NCBI GenBank assembly: GCA_016180855.1
Contig: JACPAL010000009.1
Span: forward strand, 100,511-164,510
Origin: Deltaproteobacteria bacterium
GTDB lineage: Bacteria; UBA10199; JACPAL01
Length of the DNA stretch: 64,000 bases
Direction of reading: 5' to 3'
This document shows positions 45,653-53,646 of this stretch, in pieces. The number at the start of each line of letters is the position of its first letter. Position 1 is the stretch's first letter. The notes below the pieces were generated by a model. That model was not told where the DNA came from. It saw only the letters and a program-made list of their open reading frames with translations, and made no database searches. The translations under genes were made by a program, and so were the position numbers.

Positions 45653-45681
45653 TCTCTATCAGAAGTTCCGTTCGTTGACAA
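45653..45681 (-). promoter_or_regulatory. putative promoter of the RelA/SpoT-like gene
   Basis: On the minus strand: TTGTCA (45676-45681), 17 bp spacer, TAGAGA (45653-45658), 10 nt to the ATG at 45642. Its -35 overlaps the -35 of the enolase promoter on the other strand. Confidence 0.6.
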
Positions 45682-45703
45682 CGAAACTTCATTATTTTAA
45701 GCC
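45675..45703 (+). promoter_or_regulatory. putative enolase promoter
   Basis: TTGACA (45675-45680), 17 bp spacer, TAAGCC (45698-45703). The leader to the ATG at 45727 is about 17 nt and holds an AAGGGGG ribosome binding site, so this gene is not leaderless. Confidence 0.55.
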
Positions 45704-45726
45704 TGCCGGCGAAAAAAGGGGGACCG

Positions 45727-47031
45727 ATGGCTAAAATCAGGGAGATTGTTGGGAGAGAGATACTGGATTCACGCGGCTGGCCAACTTTGGAGGTAGATAT
45801 CCGCCTCGATGATGGAACCGTTGGGAGAGGGGCGGTTCCCTCCGGTGCCTCAACCGGGAGTTTTGAGGCGTTGGAGCTTCGTGATGGGGATCAAAACCGC
45901 TTTTTGGGTCGTGGGGTGCAAAAGGCGATCAAGCATATCGTTCGGGAGATTGGGCCGCGTCTGATCGGCTATGAGATTGGTCGTCAGAAAGAGCTGGATC
46001 AGCTTCTTCTGAATCTGGATGGTACCGAAGAGAAATCCCGTCTCGGTGCAAATACCATTCTGGCCGTTTCTATCGCCTATGCCCGGGCGACTGCTGGATC
46101 CCGAAAAATCCCCCTCTATCGTTCGATTGCTGAACTGGCAGGCCGGCCCGGCACTCTTCTGCCTCTCCCCATGATGAATGTTATCAACGGGGGTCGCCAT
46201 GCCGACAACAATATCGACATTCAGGAGTTTATGATTGTTCCGGCCGGATCAACCTTCGCCGAATCTCTGCGAATCGGGGCCGAGGTCTTTCAATCGCTTA
46301 AAAAGAATCTGACGGCTAAAAATCTCTCGGTTGCTGTGGGGGATGAGGGAGGATTTGCGCCGCGTGTCGAATCGATCAGGGAAATTTTACAGCTGTTGAT
46401 CGATGCGGTGGAGAAGGCGGGCTATCGGCCTGGAGAGCAAGTTTATTTTGCCTTAGATGTTGCCGCGAGCGAGTTCTTCGTTCGAAATGAATACCGACTC
46501 CGCTCCGAAGAAGGCGTTTTAAAGCGAGCCCAGGAGCTCTCGGACTATTATAGAAAACTGAAACGGGATTTCCCGGTTGTTTCAATTGAAGATGGACTAT
46601 CCGAGGAGGACTGGGCGGGCTGGGCCTACATGACCTCCCAGTTGGGCGGAACGGTTCAGCTGGTTGGAGATGATCTCTTTGTAACAAACAAGAAGCGCTT
46701 GGAGAGGGGGATTGAACAGAGGGTGGCCAATGCAGTCCTCATTAAACTCAACCAGATTGGGACCGTCTCAGAGACATTAGAGACAATGCATCTTGCCTGG
46801 AAGGCTGGTTATCGAACCATCGTTTCTCATCGGTCGGGAGAGACGGAAGATCCTTTTATTGCCGATTTTGCCGTCGGGACAGGGGCTGGACAGATCAAGA
46901 CAGGAAGCCTTTCCCGATCCGAACGGCTTGCAAAATACAACCAGCTGATCCGGATTGAAGAGGAACTGGGGCCGAGGGCCCAGATGGCAAAGACAGAGAT
47001 TTTTTCCTCGCCTCACCGGCCGGTCTCATGA
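45727..47031 (+). CDS. eno: enolase
   Basis: A 434-residue enolase of normal length. The mobile loop SGASTG, LPMMNVINGG, GDEGGFAP, metal ligands in ALDVAAS and SIEDGLSEEDW, LIKLNQIGT with the catalytic lysine, and SHRSGETED are all present. One oddity: the near-universal SRGNPT reads SRGWPT, with Trp18 in place of Asn. It interconverts 2-phosphoglycerate and phosphoenolpyruvate and may also join the RNA degradosome. Confidence 0.96.
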   Translation: MAKIREIVGREILDSRGWPTLEVDIRLDDGTVGRGAVPSGASTGSFEALELRDGDQNRFLGRGVQKAIKHIVREIGPRLIGYEIGRQKELDQLLLNLDGTEEKSRLGANTILAVSIAYARATAGSRKIPLYRSIAELAGRPGTLLPLPMMNVINGGRHADNNIDIQEFMIVPAGSTFAESLRIGAEVFQSLKKNLTAKNLSVAVGDEGGFAPRVESIREILQLLIDAVEKAGYRPGEQVYFALDVAASEFFVRNEYRLRSEEGVLKRAQELSDYYRKLKRDFPVVSIEDGLSEEDWAGWAYMTSQLGGTVQLVGDDLFVTNKKRLERGIEQRVANAVLIKLNQIGTVSETLETMHLAWKAGYRTIVSHRSGETEDPFIADFAVGTGAGQIKTGSLSRSERLAKYNQLIRIEEELGPRAQMAKTEIFSSPHRPVS

Positions 47032-47043
47032 GAAGACCGCCTC

Positions 47044-47535
47044 ATGCCTCCTGCAAAATCAGTCATTATTGAAAAGGCGACCTTAAGGGACATCGACGGT
47101 ATATTGAAAATCGAGAATCGGTCCTTTCCTCAACCGTTTTCAAGAAACATGTTTGAAACGGAGCTCCTGCTGGAGATCGCCCATCTTTATGTGCTTCGGG
47201 AGAGGGCGCGGATAGCCGGTTATATTGATTTCTGGCATGTCGGTCCGGAGATTCATCTCATCAGTATCGCCGTTCACCCTCGAACACGCCGGCGTGGACA
47301 CGGACGGCGCCTCATGGATTTTCTCTTTCAATCTGCAAGAATGCTCAAGGCAGTCGAGATTTTTTTAGATGTTCGCCTCTCCAACAAGGGGGCAATTCAG
47401 TTGTATCGAGAGTACGGTTTTAAAAGAGTAGGTGTCCGCAAGGAGTACTATCGTGACAACAGAGAGGATGCGTTGGTCATGCGGTGCGATTTGTCACACG
47501 AAACTTTTAGGTCAAACATCCGACATCCCTCCTGA
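47044..47535 (+). CDS. rimI: ribosomal protein alanine acetyltransferase RimI-like
   Basis: A 163-residue GNAT acetyltransferase. Acetyl-CoA loop VHPRTRRRGHGRRLM is near residue 80, followed by LDVRLSNKGAIQLYREYGF and KRVGVRKEYY, all typical of RimI. It would acetylate protein N-termini, such as S18. The stop overlaps the start of the next gene (TGATG). Confidence 0.85.
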   Translation: MPPAKSVIIEKATLRDIDGILKIENRSFPQPFSRNMFETELLLEIAHLYVLRERARIAGYIDFWHVGPEIHLISIAVHPRTRRRGHGRRLMDFLFQSARMLKAVEIFLDVRLSNKGAIQLYREYGFKRVGVRKEYYRDNREDALVMRCDLSHETFRSNIRHPS

Positions 47536-49049
47536 TGTCGCCATCCGTCGAACGGGACGCAAGAAATCAGTTCCTGTTGAATAGCGGGATTGTTGCGGCC
47601 AGTCTGGTGCTTCCCTCTGTAGCTCCTCTGGGGATGTTGGGGTATTCCATTTATCAATCGGTTCATGAAGGGGAGTCACCGAGCAAGATTCTTCCCCGTA
47701 CGACTTTTGGCATCCTCATGACGCTCCCCTCCCTCAATGCAGCAACCACTTTTTCTGCCCTTTTCGGACGCAGGGTTTTTGGAAGATTTTTTGACTTTTT
47801 GACCCTAAAACCGGTCGCCCAGGCAAGTCGGCTCCTCATGAATCCGTTCGTGACCACCCCGTTGTTTTTCATTTCTCTTGGAGCGTCTCTCGTCAATGTC
47901 TTTGACAACACAAAAAAGGCGGTTGCTGGGGAAGTGAGTATTACAACCTCTTTCTATCTCGTCTCATCCGACGCGGTTCTTTTGTTCTCCTCGCTTCTTT
48001 TTATAGGACTTCCCCCTTCATCTAAAATTGTCCATTCCGTCGATCCGTCCGATGGGACGATCCGACTGACCATTAACAGCTCCGGGCAGGAGTATGGCCT
48101 TAGACAAAAATTTGAGGGGATGAGGATCGCCGGGATCAAGGGGCCGTCGATGATTGCAAATTATCGTCCGGAACAGCGGCTGAGGAGGCAGGCGATGAGA
48201 TTGGATCAGGAATTACAACTCGAACTCCTGAGTCGTACAGGGGTGAAAGAGGTGGTTGTGAGGGGGAGTCAATATTTAGGTGAGGCGACGAGGCAGGGAG
48301 GAGGGGCGGCTACGGCTCTGTTCTCGAACCACTGGTATCTCCCCGATTTTGCGATCTATCGCGTGGCGATTCAGGCAACCGGTCGGGACCCGATGCCATT
48401 TGGGAAAGGCGATCTTTTTGGGATTCCTCATATTGCGAGGATTGCATCGGCCAAATTTGGTCATCGCGCGGCACGCGCCGATCGAGACTTTCCCCTTAAT
48501 GTGGAAACAATGAAGGCGGCCTTGGCGGACCGTTATGAGGATGGTGTTGAAAGAGTTTTTTTTGAGGTTCCCCCCTGGACGCGGACAAACAAGGGGACGA
48601 TGAGAGACCGAATTGGAACGATCTTTTCCAGAGATCCAAAGACTGGGGGTCTGGTCTCTGTTGATCGTGCTCATGGAGAGGATCATGCCGGTAAGCTCTG
48701 GGGGCATCATTGGGAACCGTATGCGCGGGCGATTTTGTACGCTGAAAAAGAGAATGTTCACTATTGTGTCGTCCCGTCCGTTGTTCGATACAGAGATCGA
48801 GTAGGGGGTGGGTTTAGAACCGTGGAGGTTGAATTTTATCCCCCCGTTCCTGTGAGTCCTTATATCGATTTGATGCGATCACAGGGATATTCCTTGGAGA
48901 GGGTGGCCAAGAGATTTCGAGATGATCAAATGCAGTGGCAACGAGAGGCCCTTTTGGGACGCGACGGCTATCATACGGAGCTCACGAATGATTATTATCG
49001 TTTTGTGAGGGGGAAGAGGGGATTGGGACGGATTGGGCACGGAACGTAA
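47535..49049 (+). CDS. membrane protein with PlsC-like acyltransferase domain
   Basis: A 504-residue protein. The N-terminal 180 residues hold about four hydrophobic segments. The C-terminal part carries NHWYLPD near residue 264, which fits the HxxxxD catalytic motif of glycerolipid acyltransferases. KGDLFGIPH and FFEVPPWTRTNKGTM stand where the substrate-binding blocks would be. The match to PlsC is partial. The last 9 codons lie in the 65-bp direct repeat that is copied again at 50090. Confidence 0.65.
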   Translation: MSPSVERDARNQFLLNSGIVAASLVLPSVAPLGMLGYSIYQSVHEGESPSKILPRTTFGILMTLPSLNAATTFSALFGRRVFGRFFDFLTLKPVAQASRLLMNPFVTTPLFFISLGASLVNVFDNTKKAVAGEVSITTSFYLVSSDAVLLFSSLLFIGLPPSSKIVHSVDPSDGTIRLTINSSGQEYGLRQKFEGMRIAGIKGPSMIANYRPEQRLRRQAMRLDQELQLELLSRTGVKEVVVRGSQYLGEATRQGGGAATALFSNHWYLPDFAIYRVAIQATGRDPMPFGKGDLFGIPHIARIASAKFGHRAARADRDFPLNVETMKAALADRYEDGVERVFFEVPPWTRTNKGTMRDRIGTIFSRDPKTGGLVSVDRAHGEDHAGKLWGHHWEPYARAILYAEKENVHYCVVPSVVRYRDRVGGGFRTVEVEFYPPVPVSPYIDLMRSQGYSLERVAKRFRDDQMQWQREALLGRDGYHTELTNDYYRFVRGKRGLGRIGHGT

Positions 49050-49085
49050 GTAAAATGAGCGGGAGACGGGGGTCGAACCCGCGAC
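49021..49085. repeat. 65-bp direct repeat, left copy (tRNA-Gly 3' end)
   Basis: Identical to 50090-50154. It contains the last codons of the acyltransferase-like gene and the 3' part of a minus-strand tRNA-Gly (acceptor and T arm, 49058-49085). The similarity ends exactly where the anticodon arm should begin. It is the left border of a likely integrated cassette. Confidence 0.9.
49058..49085 (-). pseudogene. tRNA-Gly 3' fragment
   Basis: T arm and 3' acceptor strand of a tRNA-Gly, without anticodon and D arms. It is followed by a palindrome (CTGAGGA...TCCTCAG enclosing CTCCAT/ATGGAG, up to about 49128) that does not fold as a tRNA. Confidence 0.8.
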
Positions 49086-49197
49086 TGAGGATCTCCATAT
49101 TCAAATGGAGACGGCCATGTCCTCCTCAGTGGTTGTTTCGGGATCGAAAATCGTTTTTTTAGCCTTATCGGGAGAACCTGGCTTATGGGAATAGAGA

Positions 49198-49226
49198 TTG
49201 AAGACCCAATCCCGAAATGATAATGG
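49198..49226 (+). promoter_or_regulatory. putative promoter of the cassette lipoprotein gene
   Basis: TTGAAG (49198-49203), 17 bp spacer, TAATGG (49221-49226). The leader holds a CTGTC/GACAG hairpin at 49227-49242 and an AGGA site before the ATG. Confidence 0.5.
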
Positions 49227-49251
49227 CTGTCTGTTTTGACAGGAATTGCTT

Positions 49252-50022
49252 ATGAAAAAACTCCTTCTCTTTAGTCTTTTTATCATGATTCAAGGTTGCG
49301 GCCTTGGTGAAGAGTGGCCCTTATCCAGTTCCAGAGCAGATTCCTTAAGTTTATCCGATCTGAAACTTTATGTAAGCATTAAGGAATATAAGCGGAGTGG
49401 GACGGCTCTGGTAGGCGTAGGCTTAAGGACACGGGGGCTTCTTGGCGTCCCAATTAAGTTTGATCAGAGTGAAAGCTTCAAGGCGACAATCGTCAATCAC
49501 CAAGGTGAAACAGAAACAACCACATTAACCTACGATAGTAGTGCAGGTTTCTTTTGGCGTGATGGCACCTTTGTTTCTGATTTTTATGGGGCGACGGTTA
49601 GTCTGCCAGAGGTTGGAAGCAATTATACGATAACTTATACGGACACAGACGACGGCATTGAAACAAATGTTTCGTTTTCATCTCAGGGTGGCCCCGACAT
49701 AACCTCCCCCGAGGATGGGAGCAGCTATTCTGTGTTCGATGACTTGCCGATTGAGATAACTTGGAGTCCAGGAGGTTTTGATCAGCTCAACCTGAGCTAC
49801 CTCTTCGCCTCTTTTGCTGAGGATCAGATTGAATTAGAAGATACTGGAAGTTATTCGATCGAACGCAACACTCCTCCTGGAGAGAGGGGCAAGCTCGGCA
49901 ATGTAAGGATAAGATTATATAATTATACAGCATATGATGAGGCACCCGGTTTTGGCAGCGCCGATATAATAATCGAAACAAGAGACGAAATAAATTTAGG
50001 GGTGAGTCTCAATCGCTCATAA
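49252..50022 (+). CDS. AT-rich cassette lipoprotein
   Basis: A 256-residue lipoprotein. The signal peptide ends at lipobox IQGC (Cys near 16). The mature part is beta-rich and probably Ig-like: SLPEVGSNYTITYTDTDDG, then ITSPEDGSSYSVFDDLPIEITWS is typical of fibronectin or Ig-like stalk domains. Base composition is clearly more AT-rich than the neighbours, and it is the only gene between the two 65-bp repeats, which together suggest acquisition. No family is recognised. The ATG at 49252 is preferred to a TTG at 49246. Confidence 0.7.
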   Translation: MKKLLLFSLFIMIQGCGLGEEWPLSSSRADSLSLSDLKLYVSIKEYKRSGTALVGVGLRTRGLLGVPIKFDQSESFKATIVNHQGETETTTLTYDSSAGFFWRDGTFVSDFYGATVSLPEVGSNYTITYTDTDDGIETNVSFSSQGGPDITSPEDGSSYSVFDDLPIEITWSPGGFDQLNLSYLFASFAEDQIELEDTGSYSIERNTPPGERGKLGNVRIRLYNYTAYDEAPGFGSADIIIETRDEINLGVSLNRS

Positions 50023-50089
50023 GACCCAATGAGGGCGAAACACCTTTCTCTCTCCTCCTCGCCACCCACTGAAGCAAATTGACCGCTAC

Positions 50090-50284
<195 letters not shown>

Positions 50285-50354
50285 GAAAATTTCCTTTTTT
50301 AGGCTATCACATCAACCTCTTATGTCAATCGAGCGAGGGGCTTTTGTGTGTTAT

Positions 50355-50372
50355 TTACTGTTATACTAGTAA
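50355..50372. promoter_or_regulatory. putative HipB operator 1
   Basis: TTACTGTTATACTAGTAA, an 18-bp imperfect palindrome upstream of the -35 box. It shares its half-sites (TTACT/AGTAA) and spacing with operator 2. Confidence 0.65.
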
Positions 50373-50389
50373 AAATATAAGTTTTTTTA

Positions 50390-50418
50390 TTGACGCCATT
50401 CTTGTTCCTATATAATAT
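50390..50418 (+). promoter_or_regulatory. hip operon promoter
   Basis: TTGACG (50390-50395), 17 bp spacer, TAATAT (50413-50418). It is flanked by two matching palindromes, so HipB could repress it. Confidence 0.75.
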
Positions 50419-50426
50419 ACTATAAA

Positions 50427-50444
50427 TTACTGTTAAAGCAGTAA
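50427..50444. promoter_or_regulatory. putative HipB operator 2
   Basis: TTACTGTTAAAGCAGTAA, a perfect 6-bp inverted repeat with a 6-bp spacer. It covers the predicted transcription start and ends 5 nt before the hipB ATG. Confidence 0.7.
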
Positions 50445-50449
50445 ATGCT

Positions 50450-50692
50450 ATGTCAATATATAATGATTTCTATCGCAACCTGGCCTCCACGATCCGGTTT
50501 CACCGGAAAAAAAGTGGCCTAAGCCAACAGGAATTAGCCAGGTTGGCCGGCATCGGAAAAACAGCCGTCTTTGATATGGAGCATGCCAAAACAACGATTC
50601 AGATGGATACTTTTATTAAAATTTTAAACGTCCTGAATATAAAAATGGAATTGAGGAGCCCGCTCCTTAAGCCGGAAAGGAACGAAGAATGA
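50450..50692 (+). CDS. hipB: HipB-like antitoxin/operator-binding protein
   Basis: An 80-residue Xre-type DNA-binding protein. The helix-turn-helix GLSQQELARLAGIGKTAVFDMEHAK is at about 23-47. It should dimerise on the two palindromes around its promoter. It is followed by separate genes for the N-terminal and kinase parts of HipA, the HipBST arrangement. It overlaps the next gene by 4 bp. Confidence 0.88.
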   Translation: MSIYNDFYRNLASTIRFHRKKSGLSQQELARLAGIGKTAVFDMEHAKTTIQMDTFIKILNVLNIKMELRSPLLKPERNEE

Positions 50693-51003
50693 GAAAGGCC
50701 AACATTTTTTTTAATGGGAAACCGACTGGGCTTCTGATTGAAGAAGAGAACAAAAGTTGTCGGTTCGAATATCTTGAAAAATACCATGGCCCCCCTGTTT
50801 CCCTGACCCTCCCGACGACAAAACGAAATTATCACTTTGACTCTTTCCCCCCCTTTTTTGACGGGCTCCTTCCGGAAGGAGCTTCATTGGAAGCCTTGCT
50901 CCGGCAGGCCAAACTGGATCGGGATGATTTTTTCGGACAACTGGTGACCGTGGGAGCCGACCTAGTCGGAGCCGTCACCGTCGAAGAAATAAAAGGGCCC
51001 TAA
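50689..51003 (+). CDS. hipS: HipS-like protein (HipA N-terminal subdomain)
   Basis: A 104-residue protein equal to the N-terminal subdomain of HipA (VFFNGKPTGLL-type start: IFFNGKPTGLLIEEE; FFDGLLPEGASLEALLR; VTVGADLVGAVTV). In the E. coli O127:H6 HipBST system the equivalent small protein acts as the antitoxin for the HipT kinase. The stop overlaps the next ATG (TAATG). Split into its own gene, it is a full small protein rather than a broken HipA. Confidence 0.85.
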   Translation: MRKANIFFNGKPTGLLIEEENKSCRFEYLEKYHGPPVSLTLPTTKRNYHFDSFPPFFDGLLPEGASLEALLRQAKLDRDDFFGQLVTVGADLVGAVTVEEIKGP

Positions 51004-51941
51004 TGCGCTCCCCCATCTGTCCCATCACCTATGAACCGGTTGTCGCAGGAGAAAGATATTCTCAAAAGGGATTGCGGCTTCTCTCCCCGCAACTGAAAAA
51101 TTTAAAACCGCTCCCTTTGAATGCAGAAGAGCTTCGGGTTGAAGCCAGAAAGCGGGCCCATAAAATATCGATCCAAGGGGTGCAGATCAAATTAAGTGCG
51201 AAACTGCGACCCAGTGCCGGGCTTTTTGAAATCACCGATGTGGGAGGCCGGTTTATTTTAAAGCCTCCGCACGAACTCTACCCCGAGCTTCCGGAAAACG
51301 AAGATCTGACGATGCGTCTAGCAAAGAAAGTCGGGATTGAAACTCCCCTGCATGGACTGGTCTATTCCAGAGAGGGGAGCCGCACCTACTTCATCCGCCG
51401 TTTTGATCGGACCACCCACAAACAGAAACTTCCCCTGGAAGACTTTGCACAGCTCTCTGGCAACACCCGAAACACAAAATATGATTTCAGCATGGAGCGG
51501 TTGGTCCCGATTTTGGATCGCCATGCCACTTTTCCTCTTTTGGAAAGAAGAAAACTGTTTGCGCGCACCATTTTTAATTATCTGGTTGGCAATGAGGACA
51601 TGCATCTGAAAAATTTTTCGCTAATTTCCCGGGAAGAAAAGGTGGAATTGGCGCCGGCCTATGATTTTCTAAACACCACGCTTGTACTTGGAGCCGATGC
51701 CGAGGAAATAGCTCTCCCGCTTTGCGGCAAGAAAAGAAACTTGAACAGGAAAATTCTGATTGATTATTTCGCCCTGGAAAAACTCGCTTTAAATAAACGG
51801 GATGTGGAAGAAATTTTAAATGTCTTTGTGAAAGCCAAGGAGGAGTGGAAAAGACTGGTCGGCATTTCCTTTCTTTCCGCTGCAATGAAGACGAGTTATC
51901 TGCAGATTATGGAAAATCGCCGGCAACGATTGCAGATCTGA
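51003..51941 (+). CDS. hipT: HipT-like serine/threonine kinase toxin
   Basis: A 312-residue HipA-type kinase without the N-terminal subdomain. The Gly-rich loop ISIQGVQIKLS is near residue 55, with Ser56 and Gln58 at the positions of the SIS autophosphorylation motif. RFILKPP carries the ATP lysine. Catalytic GNEDMHLKN is near 196 and the metal motif in APAYDF near 218. Known HipT phosphorylates tryptophanyl-tRNA synthetase and HipA glutamyl-tRNA synthetase; the target here is unknown. All catalytic motifs are intact, so the kinase is probably active. Confidence 0.87.
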   Translation: MRSPICPITYEPVVAGERYSQKGLRLLSPQLKNLKPLPLNAEELRVEARKRAHKISIQGVQIKLSAKLRPSAGLFEITDVGGRFILKPPHELYPELPENEDLTMRLAKKVGIETPLHGLVYSREGSRTYFIRRFDRTTHKQKLPLEDFAQLSGNTRNTKYDFSMERLVPILDRHATFPLLERRKLFARTIFNYLVGNEDMHLKNFSLISREEKVELAPAYDFLNTTLVLGADAEEIALPLCGKKRNLNRKILIDYFALEKLALNKRDVEEILNVFVKAKEEWKRLVGISFLSAAMKTSYLQIMENRRQRLQI

Positions 51942-51969
51942 CGCATTTTTATCGTCACCCTCTTTCTCG

Positions 51970-51998
51970 TTGTCTGTTAAGGCGAAAAGGATTAAAAT
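51970..51998 (+). promoter_or_regulatory. putative promoter of the Ig-domain lipoprotein gene
   Basis: TTGTCT (51970-51975), 17 bp spacer, TAAAAT (51993-51998). The leader has an AGGAGG site (52016-52021) before the ATG at 52028. Confidence 0.55.
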
Positions 51999-52027
51999 AC
52001 CCCTGTTTTGAGAATAGGAGGTTTTGA

Positions 52028-53587
52028 ATGAAGGAGTTGGTGTCACTTTTCAGGCTCTTGGTACTTTGGTCGGTTCTCTCTCTTGCCGCCTGTGCGGCGA
52101 ACGTGGAAGGGACCTCAGCTGATGCGACCGCCTCATCGGAAGACGGCTTTGTTGTAAGCAGCACCTCTCCCTCTGATGGCTCAACCGATGTCGGTCGCAA
52201 GGCGACCGTTTCTGTCACCTTTAATGAAGAGGTGGATAGCTCCACCTTAACACTGGCAAACTTTTCCCTCTCCCAAGCGGCCTCGAGCAGTTTGGTGATC
52301 GATGAGGAATCAGGTGATGCAGGAGATGAGGCGTCCCTTGTGGTTGCAGGGGAGAGACGGCTTGTGAGCGGGAGCTTGAGTTATGGTGACTCCTCAAAAT
52401 CCGCACTTTTCAGCCCAACCTCTTCTTTCGGAAGTTCTACCCGGTACACGATTACACTCGGGACCGGGATCAAGTCGATTACAGGAAAGGCCCTCACCTC
52501 GGCTTACACCTTTTCATTTACCACGGGGAGTAGTCAGACGACAAGTAGTGGTACGACGAGTATGGGCGGCACAAGCTCCGACAGTGGCTCAACAACCGGC
52601 AGTACGGGGGGCACAACAACGAGTGATGAGGAGACCGAAACCTCTTCGATGAGCCCTATCTGTTCCTCAAATGCCACAACGATGTCGAAACTCGTGTGCG
52701 ATTCGTCCGCCTGCTACTTTTTTGAATATAGTGGAAACTTGACGACAGGGAATATCTGCCGGTGCGATCTTGTCACAGGGGTGAGAAACTGCTTTTTGCA
52801 AGACATCTGCATCCCGATGAAGATGTCAATTACCGCCTCGGCGCTTTACTACGCCCCATCGACCAGCTGTGGCAGGAGCATCAGGAGTTGTCTCCTTTCG
52901 GATACCTCAGGAACTTGTACCCCGACAACTCTGGCCACAGCGGATTTTTCCTCTTTTGACAACGGCATCCCGAATGATGGGACCTATCTTTACTTTGGTG
53001 ATGGAACCGATAGTGTTGACAGGGTCCTCATTGCTGATGGATCAATCAGCACCGTCTGTCAGCCGACCGGTACGACCAACCCAACCAACATGACGATCGA
53101 TTCATCGAACGCCTATTTTTTATATAAAATCAATGACTCTTTTGTTCCAACGGCATTAGCGAAATGCCCCCTCGGATCGGGTACAGCTGTTACGGAGCTC
53201 GTAACGGTGAGTAATCCGGTCATTCGATTTGTGAGTGACGGTTCGTATCTCTACTACGTCGATGGAGGCTCCAGCTACAGTGGCATAGGGACTGACTGGG
53301 ACCTCAAAAGGGTTGCCGTCTCTGGGGGATCGGCGACCCCCCTCTTGAATGACATGGTGCTTAAAGGTGGATTGATGGGGATTGCGGTCTCAGGTGACTA
53401 TCTCTACATTTCGAACTCCAGCTCCAGTGGAACGGCTGCCTCGTTATTGAAGGTAAAAAAAGACGGTTCCTCGTTTGAGACACTGGCCGACATGGGTAAT
53501 ATCAGTGACATCTTTATCCTGGGGGATAAGGTTTATATTAGTGGCTCTACGAGTACTACCTCAGGCATATTTAGTGTCACCAAGTAG
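52028..53587 (+). CDS. lipoprotein with SbsA Ig-like domain and propeller-like region
   Basis: A 519-residue surface lipoprotein. The signal peptide ends in LAAC (Cys near 19). An SbsA/Big_5-type Ig-like domain covers about 38-168 (STSPSDGSTDVGRKATVSVTF ... YTFSFTTG). A low-complexity Ser/Thr/Gly linker runs to about 210. The C-terminal 300 residues contain cysteines and repeated SxxxYFxxx strands (YLYFGDGTDSVDRV, YLYYVDGGSSY, YLYISNSSSSG), like a beta-propeller. It is probably an exposed binding or adhesive protein; the ligand is unknown. The architecture resembles the lipoprotein at 36794. Confidence 0.78.
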   Translation: MKELVSLFRLLVLWSVLSLAACAANVEGTSADATASSEDGFVVSSTSPSDGSTDVGRKATVSVTFNEEVDSSTLTLANFSLSQAASSSLVIDEESGDAGDEASLVVAGERRLVSGSLSYGDSSKSALFSPTSSFGSSTRYTITLGTGIKSITGKALTSAYTFSFTTGSSQTTSSGTTSMGGTSSDSGSTTGSTGGTTTSDEETETSSMSPICSSNATTMSKLVCDSSACYFFEYSGNLTTGNICRCDLVTGVRNCFLQDICIPMKMSITASALYYAPSTSCGRSIRSCLLSDTSGTCTPTTLATADFSSFDNGIPNDGTYLYFGDGTDSVDRVLIADGSISTVCQPTGTTNPTNMTIDSSNAYFLYKINDSFVPTALAKCPLGSGTAVTELVTVSNPVIRFVSDGSYLYYVDGGSSYSGIGTDWDLKRVAVSGGSATPLLNDMVLKGGLMGIAVSGDYLYISNSSSSGTAASLLKVKKDGSSFETLADMGNISDIFILGDKVYISGSTSTTSGIFSVTK

Positions 53588-53609
53588 TAGAAACCTCCAC
53601 ATTCCCGGT

Positions 53610-53637
53610 TTGACAAAGAAGAACAGATGGTTAACTT
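53610..53637 (+). promoter_or_regulatory. putative dnaJ promoter, leaderless type
   Basis: TTGACA (53610-53615), 16 bp spacer, TAACTT (53632-53637), 9 nt to the GTG at 53647. Confidence 0.5.
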
Positions 53638-53646
53638 ACTCCCCCT

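Noticed and set aside
49058..49128. A second complete tRNA (Gln or Sec) formed by the fragment and its palindrome
   Set aside because: The arms do not pair in tRNA geometry: the loop is 6 or 8 nt, the anticodon stem fails in the Gln reading, and no matching 5' acceptor strand exists.
50689..51941. A frameshifted, inactive single hipA gene
   Set aside because: The two frames join as a clean TAATG overlap, each has full domain boundaries, and the order matches the known HipBST split systems.
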